Position numbers and translations under genes: made by a program. The notes under the pieces were generated by a model. The model searched no databases. It saw only the letters and a list, made by a program, of their open reading frames with translations, and was not told the origin of the DNA. A stretch of DNA of 64,000 nucleotides, from positions 992,001-1,056,000 of the forward strand of contig JAQJZZ010000007.1 in NCBI GenBank assembly GCA_030077755.1. The letters run 5' to 3'. Positions 18,960-30,501 of the stretch are shown piece after piece; within the stretch, counting starts at the first letter, position 1; every line of letters begins with the position of its first letter. Origin of the DNA: Filosporella fistucella (Eukaryota > Ascomycota > Leotiomycetes > Helotiales).

Positions 18960-21295
18960 ATGGACAATTTCACAACTTCGCTATCCCCCACAGATTTCTA
19001 CCATGGAATAGGGGATTTGAACCAGCAGCTCCAGCCCGAGCCTATCCAGGCCGGTCCGCGAAGCTATAAATCGCGAAAGTATCGGCCGTGTGACTTTTGT
19101 CGAGCCCGTCAGGTTGCATGCAAGATTGAGAGTGAACCTCCTTGCGCGTTGTGTTCTAGCCATAATCACGAATGCACATTCGTCCAGCGGCCAAAGAAGA
19201 AGAGGAGACCGAATTCAACAAGCAATGGGGAGCTTAGTGGGTCGCAGATACCAGGTAGCTAGCATTCACAGATTCAATTGCTTGAGTTGTCGCTGGGGAC
19301 AAATGCTAATGCCTTTTCGTACAGCTCCCATACAACCTTACGATCCTTCGGTTCAATTGAGTCCCGCCTTTATTGCACAATACAACCATGAACAGCAGTT
19401 CAATGGCCTCAATAATCTTAATGGGCATGATCACTTAGACGCCCAATCGTCTCCGAACCAACTCCACCACCAAGATGCCTTGTATGATCCCTTTCTCCAG
19501 ATGTTACCCGGCGGAGTTCGAATACGACCATTGGATTCTCAAAGCACTAGGTCTGCGAGATTCATAGGAGAAACAGGAGAGTCGAATCCATACCTGCTAC
19601 GGCACTACCGATACGATGACAATGATGAGTGTACCGTCTCGAAATTGACATACCGTCGAATCAAAAGTTCATTAAACCAAAATATACTTCCAGGCGAGAA
19701 AGGGGAACCGCCAGTTGTGTTCATGCTAGCAGATGATTCTCTTGCTCAAAAAGGAGAGCCCAGAGTTGAGGACGATGTCCTGGCAAAGGCTCGTTCGGAC
19801 ATTGTTGGCATGTTCAATGAGCAAGAAGCATTGAGACTAATTGGCCTCTTCTTTCGCTTTGTATACCCATACTTTCCTATACTGTCCAAAAACGAGTTCT
19901 ATCACAACAACCTTGTATCACCATCCGTTCTTAGCAGTACACCTTTGAGTCTCCTGTCTGCCATGTACGCTACCAGTCTGCCCTTCATTGTGTATGATGA
20001 TCTCCTTTCAACCACACTTGTTCACTCGCCACCACCGGCCCACCAACTGTTTCGAATAGCATGGCTTTCGGTCACTCAGGAACTCCATACTCCGAGGCTG
20101 GCAACAGTACAGGCTTGTTTGCTATTACTTCAGCGTGCTCCTACCAATCGGTATACTACTGATACCCCTTGGAAGACAAGTCTTGTTGGATGGACTGTAA
20201 GCTTGGCACAAACGTTAGGTCTTACCAAGGAAGTTCGTAATTTTTTTCTTCCCATACTTCTTTCTCATGCTATATGATTTCCATTTCGACCTCACTTTCC
20301 GTGAACGATCTAACACTTTATATGATGCTGACTGTCTTTTAATAGTGTAGTGACTGGACAAGCATACCAACATGGGAAATGTCACTAAGAAAGCGAATTT
20401 GGTATGGTGTTCTTATAATGGACAAATGGGCTTCACTTGGAGCTGGTATGCCGAGTCATATACGGACAGACGACTTTGACGTTCTCCCACTGACCGACTC
20501 GGATCTTGAGCCACCATCCGTGGATCAGCACTCGAACTCAATTCCCGGTTTCCTTGAGCCAGAAGCAGACACAAATCACTTCAGACTGTTATCTGAACTT
20601 ACCATGATTTTGGGTGATATCATGGATAAATATTACTCCCTCCGAGCTACACAGCAAACATCAAAAGACTTTTCATTGTCACTGGACCTAGCACGACCCC
20701 TGAGGTCGAGGTTAAAGGCTTGGAATGATTCCTTACCTCCTGCTTTGGCACTGAGACAGCCAGAAAGATCCGATGGGAGGGGTATCACTCGACTGAGTGG
20801 GAATCCGTCCCTGTCATTAGCCTACATTGTTGCCAACATGACTCTTTACAGAGCTCTGTTGAGACCTCTGGAGAATCTAACAAGTGTTGAAGAGGAGAGT
20901 CATGGCATTGTTGGTAGTCGGTTGGCAGTGAGGGCTGGTGCTAAAGCATGCGCCAGGGAGGTGGTCGAGTTCGTCGGTATGCATTTCATTTCTTAGCGTC
21001 CCTTAGCAAGGACCTAAAGTAAATTCTCCTACTGATTATCACAGAAAACCTCCCACGAGGAAGTCCCGACGCCTTTTGGCACAGCTGGTCCCGCGCAAAC
21101 TTTGCAATCGCCTCTTCGTTCCTCGCACAACTGCTCGTGACTTCCGAGACAGAAGAGGAAAAGAGTGAGATCAAGGATCTAGTCGCAAAATGGAGATGGG
21201 CAATGCGACTTGGGAGTGGCAACACAGGAAATGGCTTAATGAGCTTGGGACTCTTGAGATTGGATGGCATGCTGTTGGAAAATGGGGCCGTATAG
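18960..21295 (+). CDS. Zn2Cys6 transcription factor, candidate cluster regulator
   Basis: Exons 18960-19254, 19325-20232, 20346-20976 and 21045-21295 give 694 residues. The binuclear zinc cluster is CDFCRARQVACKIESEPPC with ALCSSHNHEC (C-x2-C-x6-C-x7-C-x2-C-x6-C) at about residues 44-71. The basic stretch RPKKKRRP follows. The middle holds the fungal-specific factor domain, with LFFRFVYPYFPILSKNEF, VQACLLLLQRA, SLVGWTVSLAQTLGL, and RKRIWYGVLIMDKWASLGAGMPSHI. This layout is typical of GAL4-like activators of catabolic genes. Introns 2 and 3 are GT-AG; the one after LGLTKE is 113 nt. Its place between the racemase and permease, with palindromic CGG sites in its own promoter, suggests it controls the cluster. 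Confidence 0.88.
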
Positions 21296-21639
21296 GCTGT
21301 GGCTCTGTGTTGTAAAAGCGAGGAGTTGAAGGAAATTAAACACTTGGGGCGATAATGGTTGGGTGGCAATAATCATACGTTATTTTGAACGATCAAATTG
21401 AGAATGTATTGGTCGCTACTCTTCCTCCACATTCTACTTTCATGCAAGTTCGTCGTTATTGTCTTTTATAAAGCCCTATTCTGTTGCTGCCGCTCCATGC
21501 TGTAAGTTTTCACAAGTCCACTCAAAATCTCTAAAAACGCTTAATTGGCGACAGGGAAACTTATATCGAAAGTCAGTAACGGATGCAACATCCAATTGTT
21601 ATGGATAAGAATATCTATCTCCACCTCTCAATTCTTAAA
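21296..21639. other. Intergenic, convergent 3' ends
   Basis: 344 nt between the regulator's stop and the permease's stop. Nothing is seen. Confidence 0.5.
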
Positions 21640-23482
21640 CTAAAAGTTCCTCGCCTTCTCACCCCCCGCACTCTTCACAACTTCCTGATCACTCTGCTCA
21701 AAATTCGAATCACTCCTATCCACTCCATCCATAATCTGGCTCTCATCAAACTTATCTTCCATCGGCCAGATCTTGCCTAATAACGTGTACACAGCAAGAG
21801 CAACCAAAGTGCCAATCAACCAACTCAAACTATAAACATAAGATGCTCCAACGGGTACATTCTTCTTCCCCGTCGCCTTCGCCAATCCTGCAAGATTAGG
21901 CGCAATACCACAGATGAAAGCTGCAACAGCGCGAAGATTGACACCATGGAAAAAAGAATATGTATCTGGGTGACGATACAGCGAGGAGAGATTCAAATGA
22001 CGATTCCTCAAAATCCAAAAATCAGACATCATTATCCCGGCTATGGGACCAAGAAACATGGAGTAACCGCCTAAGAAAGCGGAGAAACTGGCTGCAGAAT
22101 ACTGGATATTCCATGGCGTAGCAGCAATGGAAATAATACAGCATACATAAGCGCCTCTCCTCGCATTGATCCAGGTCGGGAACCAGAGTGCGAGATCATT
22201 GGAGAAAGAGACGGAATTCGCAGAGATATTCGTCCCGATGACGGCAAATGCCCAGCAGAGAGCTGAGAAGAATTGTGCTGCCCGATTTTCCCATAGCAGA
22301 GAGACTTGTAGCGGGTTCCAGGTCGTGACGCCGTAGACGGATTGACAAGCTGATGTTACTGTTATACCGAGGATACCGCAGAGCGTGACGAGAACACAGA
22401 GACCGACTGCCTGTGTCCAGAAGACTTGACGGGGGTATTTGGCATAGCGTGTGAAGTCAGGCATGTTAAGCGCAAGTGTAGCTTTCGGTCCAATGGTGGT
22501 AGTTACGCACTGGAAGAATACAATTACGACTGGCGTTCCATCTTTGATGTTTGTTCCTTTAGAGAAAGTAGGGCCGAAGCCTTTGGCGGCTACGAGGGCC
22601 CAGATGAAAAGTGTCATGCCGAAGATGGGCATTATGATCGTTTTTACCATGAAGAGGTATCGAAGCTTAGAGACGTGGAGGTATAGGAGAGGAAGCTGGA
22701 CAATGATGAAGAGGAAAAAGCAGAGCATTTGGGCGGAAGTTACGTGTGCGCTTAAGGGTATGTGATTCCTGTTCCATGTTAAAATTCAATTCATTTCGAG
22801 ACGGAGGTGCACTTACGGAAAGTTTTTGAACGATGGCCAGATAGCTTGAAGCATAGTCTGAACACATTGTCCACCCTGGAAACTTTGTGTTCCGAACCCT
22901 GGATTTCGTTAACAATTTTGTTTTCTAGTGCAATTGGACTATAAGACTTACAGATACATGCCACGACACCTCTAACAAATACTGCAAAATAGGCTCCGTA
23001 TATTCCGAACGTTGATCGCATCAAAACAGGGAAGTTGATACCATAGATACAACCAACGTAGCCGTTCAACATCGCGGGTATACAGACAAGTAAATGCCCA
23101 ACTATGACTGCGGTGATGGCAAGTCCGGGACTGAGACCTTTTGTGATCGAGGAAGAAGCTACTTGATACACTGCAAATATGTTAACAACGTTCTCCTAAA
23201 ATCATAATTGCGGTGATGTTTGAATTTAGTGAGTGGCATGATTTAGAAGTGTCCCAATCAATTCCCATTTATCCCCAAAGCATAAAAATTCGATAACTTA
23301 CTAGAAATACTAAATGCCTCTGCAATCCAGAATCCCAGTAGAGATGGCCATGTCCACTTCCTCTCTTCTGATTCAAATGGCACAGGGTCTAGATCCCTGT
23401 TTGAAGCGATTCCATCGCTCCCTGTGGCGAATGAACCAGGTGTAGGTCTCAACCTGAGCCTTTCGACGATCCCGATTGCCAT
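21640..23482 (-). CDS. NCS1-family permease (uracil/allantoin/hydantoin class)
   Basis: Exons 23482-23302, 23170-22952, 22898-22817 and 22768-21640 give 536 residues. The N-terminus NRDLDPVPFESEERKWTWPS is the Fur-type NCS1 signature. Hydrophobic spans follow with the NCS1 landmarks GLSPGLAITAVIVGH, GINFPVLMRSTFGIYGAYFA, WFGTQSFQGGQC, GPKATLALNMPDFTRYAKYP, GTNISANSVSFSNDLA and MFLGPIAGIMMSDFWILR. About twelve membrane spans are expected at the plasma membrane. Known members carry uracil, allantoin or, in bacterial Mhp1, 5-substituted hydantoins, by cation symport. The gene order makes hydantoin import the best guess. The first intron is 131 nt; the others are near 50 nt. It shares a 1.48-kb divergent promoter with the A-T-R enzyme. 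Confidence 0.9.
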
Positions 23483-24963
23483 TATTCTTACTTTCCCGCT
23501 CGGAATATCTTCTTTGCGGTATTAAAGGTGTTTTGTTAAAATTCTGGCACGTGCCTGGCTAAAGGGAATTGAAGCTGCTAAGATAATTGACCTGGTCCCA
23601 CTCTTGCTGACTGAAGAATTTTTCATCAACGCACAGAACAAATAGCACAACTGCAAAAGGAACACAATTATTCGATGAACATTCGGGATGAAGGTAACAG
23701 AAAAGATCAAAGAGGAACATGAAAGTATACACTTATGCTTTTCGAGATGCAGTTATCAGATCATGTATTGATCATTGCTGTTAGTAGAACCAACAGTACC
23801 ATTCTTCAGGGGTGGTGTTCCCTATCTCTTGGCTAAAGTGCGAATGCTACTGAAGGGGAATTAAAAGTGGATAGCAAGGTTCCCATGTTGAGAACAAACC
23901 GACTCAATTGAGAGGGTAATCCTTATCGAATCTTATCGTGATATCAGAATGTTATCAACGGGAAAGAGAAATAGCTTCTTAGCATGACTTCGACTTGAAG
24001 CTGCCCTCGCGGCAAACAGAGCTCTCGAGTTCCCTCATATCTTGCCCTTAACGGCTGATTGAGGCGGATAAAAGGAAGAGGGGTTTGATATCGACCCATT
24101 TGAGCCCATTATTGAACGTTTTCGTAAGTGGACCAATTGATATGGGTCTTCGACAGTTGTTGGAACAAGGACTCCGGGCAACCTATCACAACCTCGATAG
24201 CAACGAGGAATGAAAGAGAAACCAACATTCTCAACTTATCAGCAAATCAGTGCATTGATGAATTGCCCGAGCCAATGTCATGTTGCCCGTAGATTAACAT
24301 GTGGCAACAAGGTTTCCAGCAAGCGATGAACCCCGTCCCAGCACAACGGACTTGCATCTTCGCATCTTGCATCGGCCCCGCACTCAAGCTCGATTTCCAA
24401 CACCCAGCGATGCCGCCCACCAAGTCGATAAGCCATCAACGACGGGGAAGATCATTAAGCCGAGCAGACCAAGTCAGACTTTACTGCATTTCAGCCCTTT
24501 GAGAAAACACACCATGATGCGCGAGCGAGCGGATAGAATAGAGCCCGCTACCATCATGGCACTCGCCGAACGGCCTAGCCTAGGCAATCATGGCGGTAAA
24601 AGGAACAATTCCAAGTGGATATTCGGCCATGCCACGACCGTCTTATCCTTCGATTCGTGGATAGGGGCGTAGGTCCACCACTATCTGCTCCCTGGAGCCT
24701 CTCCCCGTTCACAGGGTCCAGTTTGAGTTGACCGTTGGCTTGTCGGACAAGATACCAAGGTGAAGCGAGAGGTCATGGTGAGTGTGGAGATTTGCTTGGT
24801 GTTGAGGAATGTGGTTATTAGTGGCTGTAGTCTTTGTGATACCTTAGTATCTCTTCTCGAGGTGGGTTTCAGCATTTCCCTCTCAATAGGGGCTTTTATG
24901 TGTTGGTCATTTGTCTTGTCACGGACTTCATTCATGAAATAGCATCTTACACCATCCTTGACC
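23483..24963. promoter_or_regulatory. Divergent promoter, permease / A-T-R enzyme
   Basis: 1.48 kb without a convincing gene. It contains a GATA cluster about 440 nt before the permease ATG (23922-23957) and a GCCGAACGGC element (24565-24574) with everted CCG/CGG triplets about 390 nt before the A-T-R start. Confidence 0.5.
23922..23957 (-). promoter_or_regulatory. Triple GATA-site cluster
   Basis: CTTATCG, CTTATCG and GTTATCAA within 36 nt are three minus-strand HGATAR elements oriented toward the permease. Such clusters are usual targets of AreA/Nit2-type activators of nitrogen-source transporters. Binding is inferred. Confidence 0.45.
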
Positions 24964-27900
24964 ATGGCTCCGATGTTACTAGACTCACTTGATACCCCTT
25001 CGTACGACTTCAGTCCTATAAAATCTATCCCAATATGTTCTGATCCATCTGTTGTGCCGTCGGAAGCCGCATCTAAAAGCACGAAAGAACTCTGGTGGCT
25101 TCATGGCCACCCTCATTCAAAAAGATACTCGGATCCTAAACTTGTCACCTTAAGTGCGCTTTTAAGGCATGATGGGGCTGTCTATAAAGGTCAAAAGGGA
25201 TTTTTATATCCAAGAACAGCGAAGCCGTCAACTCCATACGATTCAATGACATGGGATGAATTTGATCGAGCAACAGAGTCAATTGCTTTGCTTTATGCTC
25301 AAAATCTAAGGATGGAATTGGAAGACGCCAATGTCTCTAGAAAGCAACCTACAATAGCACTTTTGGGGGGAGGAAAGACCTTGGAGTACTTTTGTACTGA
25401 ATTGGCCCTTCAGAAACTCGGTGTCAGAGTATTGCTCTTAGCCGAGTCCAATGCACCAGAAGCCCTACATCACTTACTGAAAACCTGCCACGCTTTAGCG
25501 GTTATCACGGATTCGAAGAATTCCTTTACAGGTACGAATGGCGTTCGGAAGCTGGACATGATAGAGGCTCTCCCAGAGGCTCATGATGTGAAAGCTTTTG
25601 AGAAAGTCGAGGCACTCAAATTTCAGGATTTTGGTGATTTGTGGGAGAGACATTCATTTATCATCCACTCCTCAGGCTCAACGGGCATCCCGAAGCCCAT
25701 AATACATACAAACAGAAGTATGATGCTCATTGCGAGAATGTATCGATTATTCCAGGAGTTTGATGTGAAAAATTGGTTCTTGCTGTTCCCGTTGTAAGTT
25801 TCTTCCACGTTGCCAAATGACGAAGTGACTGATATATTAGATATCACATCGCTGGAATCTCAATAGCACTCTCAAATTTACCTAACGGCCAAATTCTGTC
25901 ATTTCCACCACTTTCTTGGCCACCATCCTCATCTTCCATCTTTTCAGCATGGAAGACACTTTCTGGAATGGGTCATCCAGTTGACTGCGTCCACTGCGCA
26001 CCAACCTTGATTGAAAATATGTTCGAATATATCTCAGAGAATGGAGGAGATTTCAGTCCACTTGTTTCCTTAAAATTACTCCAACCAGGTGGAGCAGCAC
26101 TCTCTGAAAGCATAGTGTCAGCTTTGACGTCGAAAGGAGTCAACGTGAAGACCACCTACGGTAGCACCGAAATTGGCCCTCCGTTTCGCTCGATACCTCA
26201 CACAAGAGATAATCCAAAGTGCTACACATTCCGGAACCTATATCCTGATAACTCAAATCTGAAGATGGAGGAAGTGGGAGAGGGATTGTATGAATGTGTT
26301 GTGTACAAAGGATTTGAGCTTGCAGCTGAGTTGTGGGAAGGAAAGTCCGAAAATGAACCCTACCGTACAAATGATCTCTTCATCCAAGATCCTCCTGGGA
26401 GCGGCTTCTTCATCCTCCAGGGACGGAAAGATGATATTCTTGTCCATACGAATGGAGAAAACACTACGGCAGGACCGTTGCAGCTTGATATCCAAACCGC
26501 CTCGAAATTGATCAATAAAGCGGTTGCTCTGGGACACTCTAGGCCAAATGTTGGACTTCTTGTGGAATTACATGAAGAGTATGATCGTCAGGATAGTTTT
26601 GTCCAGGAAAGAGTCTGGAATGCAGTACAGGAAGTTAACGCTCGATACCCCACCCATTCACGGATTTTACGTTCTATGATATATATCTTACCGGAAGGCG
26701 AAACCCTCCCAGTAACGCCGAAAGGCAACGTCAAACGAAAAGAAGTAGAACGTATATACGCTTCTGAGATCGCGGATATGTACTCTGACCCCGTTTGCAC
26801 GAATGGCAATTCTATTCTTTCACCTACCGGCCCTTCAGCACAACCACTCTCAGAATACCTCCGAGCGCTCTTCTCGTCACTTTCCAATACGCCCGCTTCA
26901 GAAATCAAAGACTGGACAACCCTCTACGATCTAGGAATCGATTCCCGTATCGCAATTTCTCTCCGCTCATCCCTCTCATCACATCTCTCCCGCCCAGTTT
27001 CACTCAGCGCAATCTTCGAGCATCCATCCATCTCCTCTCTCTCAACCTATCTCTCACCTCAATCCTCAAATGCATCACCATCTGCCCCAACAAAACCATT
27101 TTCCCACGAGACAATAGCACGAATCCTCTCCCGTCTCCAAACAGAGATAAAATCTTGGCCTGCAAGAGAAGAAAAAACTTGGCCAGAAGCAGAGAAACAT
27201 ACTGTTCTCCTCACAGGTGCCTCTGGATCGCTAGGTACTGCTCTTCTGGAGGTACTGTCTGCATCGCCAGCAGTGGAGAAGATATACGCTATGATTCGTG
27301 GCCCGAACAATATTCAGAAACTCCGAGACTCGCTTGAGAAGAGGGGAATGAGTACAGCCATACTTGAGGGAAGTAAAATTGAGATATTGAACTTCAGTAT
27401 GCGGGATTCATTGTTGGGGGTGGATATAGAGACATATTATAAATTAGCAAAGACAGTGACGGTCGTGATAGGAAATGCGTGGAAGATGGATTTTAATCTG
27501 GGTGTAAAGGAGTTCGAGGGAGATTGTATCAGGAGTGAGTGTTCTTCCTTGAGGCTTTCCGCACAATGTGTTCTGGTCGAGCGAATGTGTACTAATGATC
27601 ATGGGTTGTAGATACCATATCTCTCCTCCGTCTTACTCAGACAGGTCGTCCCAAAATTCTAGCTTTCACATCTAGCATCTCAACATGCATGGGCACGGGT
27701 CCTCAAGCCGTCTCGGAGGAACCGATTGGAGATGATCCGTCAGTTGCTCTTTCAACGGGATACGCACAGTCAAAATATATAAGTATGTTGCCCTTTTATC
27801 GCGCCCCCCTTTCCAATACGTCTCCATCCCAAACTAACATTTCCAAGTCGAGCGCCTTCTCCAATCCTCTCCCTCCCCCACCCTCCTCCTCCGCGTCGGT

Positions 27901-28530
27901 CAACTCTGCGGACACACACGTACCTCCCACTGGAACCCCGACGAAATGTGGCCCATCCTCTTCTCATCTTCTCTCCACCCCTCAATCAATGCCTTTCCTC
28001 TCCTAAACCACAAAGCCGTCGATTGGATACCTGTTGATATTGCTGCGGGAACAATAGCAGATCTCCTGCTTCAGAGTAACAAAGAGCATGGTCGAGAGGA
28101 GAAAGCGTATGAGGTGTTTAATATAGTTAATCCGAAGAGAGTATCTTGGGAGGAAGTGCTGAAGATGGTGGGAGATGCTGCTATAGGACCACTTGCCCCT
28201 ACCTCACTTGGGGCAGAACTAGATTCCAATGTCAGCACACCACGCCTTCCATACCCCTCAACTACCACGCTCTCAGCATGGACATCTCTCCTCAACAACG
28301 CAGCACAGAACGGCATTTCTCCTACCGAGTTACCAGGCTTAAGACTCCTAGCTGTGTTTGAAGAGATGGCTGCTGCGTCTGAGCAAGGGGAAGAACCAGA
28401 AAACGAAAAGATCTTTGAGACGGCCAAAACTGAGAAGATTAGTGATTGTATGAGGGACTGTGAGGCAGTTAATAAAGGCTGGATTGAGGGAAATGTGATG
28501 GTTTGGAGGAAGATGGGCTTTATGAAGTGA
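24964..28530 (+). CDS. NRPS-like adenylation-carrier-reductase (A-T-R) enzyme
   Basis: Exons 24964-25793, 25841-27534, 27612-27782 and 27848-28530 give 1125 residues. Residues about 30-560 are an adenylation domain with IHSSGSTGIPKPIIHT, TTYGSTEIGPP, YRTNDLF, LQGRKDDILVHTNGEN and a final Lys in PVTPKGNVKR. A carrier domain follows with the phosphopantetheine serine in LYDLGIDSRIAI. The C-terminal third is a thioester-reductase domain with an NADPH motif VLLTGASGSLG and catalytic YAQSK. There is no condensation domain. Such enzymes activate a carboxylic or amino acid and release it as an aldehyde. The start at 24964 has an ideal ACCATGG context. Sharing a promoter with the permease suggests its substrate may come from the hydantoin route, which is speculative. 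Confidence 0.9.
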
Positions 28531-29424
28531 TGGTGTTTGGAATAAGAGGGCAGTGGAGGAGGTATGGAATTGGCAATAAGAGTGAGGATGAGGAGTTGCT
28601 TGAGATGATTTTCTGAATATACCTAAGCTAAATTTTGATAAAATGTCAGCCATAACCTATCTTTTGATTGACTTGTATCACCAAAGGCGTCTTCAACTAT
28701 GAAAGGTGGAGGGCCGCTGAACCCCCCTGTCATCACCACTGGGACAAAAAAGTTTGTTATGAACAGTGCTATCAGATTCTGCCAAAGGTTGAAGAAAGTA
28801 GAAGCAAGAGTTGAAGAAAGTAGGAGTAAGGATTGAACTTCTGATTGGTTAAGGTATGTGGTATGGACTCATAGAGCAGGTTGGTTTGCTGGAAGCGATT
28901 GCTGTAGGAGAAGCTGTACGGGAATCCTTTTTCGTTCACTAGGAGAACTTCGTTCCTCTCGCCTCCTTTTGTAGGTTTCAGACTTTTAAGTCAAAATCCA
29001 TGCTATCTATCAACTGCTTTTGGTATGCTATAATACATTGCTAAAATCAACGCCTCGAAAACTTTTCATAAAATCCATCTAGATAACTTTAAAAGAGTGT
29101 AAAACCAACTCAAACTCAGCGCCAAACAAACCCAGAACAAACAGAGAACCCCGTCGCAATGAATCACGCAAGATAGGTACAAGATCAGAACATAATAGTC
29201 GTCCAAAATAGTTTTGGTTTTCGAACAAAGAAACAAGGATTGCCGCCGATGTATGCTTCGCCGTGATCGCCATCAGCATGTTTCACTTTACTCCCTGCCT
29301 CTCCCAATTCCATACCCTTTGTATCTAGATGGCAATACTTATATTCTTTTAGAAGAATGCTTTCCGCATTGCAAGTGAGCCTGCTTCACATAAGCTATGA
29401 CTCCTTGAGACTATATCTAGTCAC
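28531..29424. other. Intergenic, no gene seen
   Basis: 894 nt between two convergent genes, AT-rich. No supported feature. Confidence 0.5.
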
Positions 29425-30501
29425 TTACTCTCCCTTATAAGGCATAATTATATCCTTGCCATTATGATTAAATTTATACCAGTAAGGTTGAATTGGACTG
29501 CGCTCCTCAGGATCGAAAGAAAGCCACAAGGCTGCTGGTCGTGCTATCTCCATTGACATAGCAATGGCGGGAGCGTGAGAAAGTATATCCACGACCAAAG
29601 TCTTGTCATCAATCATAGAATATGCCAGTTGATGCCCAGCTTCGCAATTTACTATTTGCATGTTATATTGTTCAGTAATTTTTTCGTCTAATTGGATGTA
29701 TAGAGGATCTTGAAGATAGATAGGGAACTTTTCGTTCATTTTTTTATTTAGATTTTGAAGAGTTTCTCGAACTAAAAGTAAAGCTGCATGTTGAATGTAA
29801 AGTCTTGTTGCAAGATCTTCGTTAGGAGGGCATAATGTATAAAGCCCAAAAGCGACTATTTTATCGATTTTGACGCCTTTAAGCTTCTCATGTACATGAA
29901 TTTCTAGGGTTTTCTTCAGTTTTGTTTTGTGGAAGGCCTTGATAGCATCGTCGAATTTTTTGGTGGCGTTGGAAAAGCTGGTTACAAATTTCATTTGTTG
30001 CTCTTGCTTATCTAAACGCCTACCATTTTCATCCTCAATCATAGGAAACATTTCATTGAGGTCCCTGACATGGTTAATACTGAATTTTCAAAGATCCATT
30101 TACATGACTAACTTCACTGGAATATCCATAGGTTCCACATTCTTGCCTGGATTTTTGATACAGCAAAATTCTTGTCCATTTCTTTCAGCATCAGTTCTGG
30201 CTTTGCTGAATTTCGTGAGGACTCTTCCAGTACTTATTGGTCCCCAAAGCTCCTGGTAGTAATTTGCACGGCAGACAATAGCGGCTGTTCGCTCTTCTTT
30301 ACTCATTGACTTAAGTTTTTTCCGGTCAAGAGGGTGCTTATCGAGGCCAAAGTCGGGCTTTGGGTTGCGAATGCCAACGTTCTTTGTGAGATCAATTCGG
30401 TTGGCCGTGGTGACCGGAGCATTGTGCTTTTTTGTCGCATCATTGTGCTGAGACTTGGTCTCCAAAGTGGTATGCTTTTCTGTAGTATTCTGGCTGGACA
30501 T
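29425..30501 (-). CDS. SRR1-like domain protein
   Basis: Exons 30501-30113 and 30064-29425 give 342 residues across a 48-nt GT-AG intron. The C-terminal half carries the SRR1-like pattern: VKIDKIVAFGLYTLCP, YIQHAALLLVRETLQ, PIYLQDPLYIQLDEKITEQY and a closing strand region with DILSHAPAIA. The N-terminal 100 residues are hydrophilic and Lys-rich. SRR1 proteins act in light/clock signalling in plants and in haem-related regulation in animals and yeast (Ber1). Fungal paralogues are numerous and mostly unstudied. The usual G-L-G-S turn is replaced by GLYTL, so any nucleotide- or haem-related activity may differ. Confidence 0.75.

Noticed and set aside
24300..24672. A 123-codon frame in the permease/A-T-R promoter
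   Set aside because: Composition is Arg/Pro/Ser-rich without domains, it overlaps a second frame of equal quality, and it lacks a convincing ATG start.
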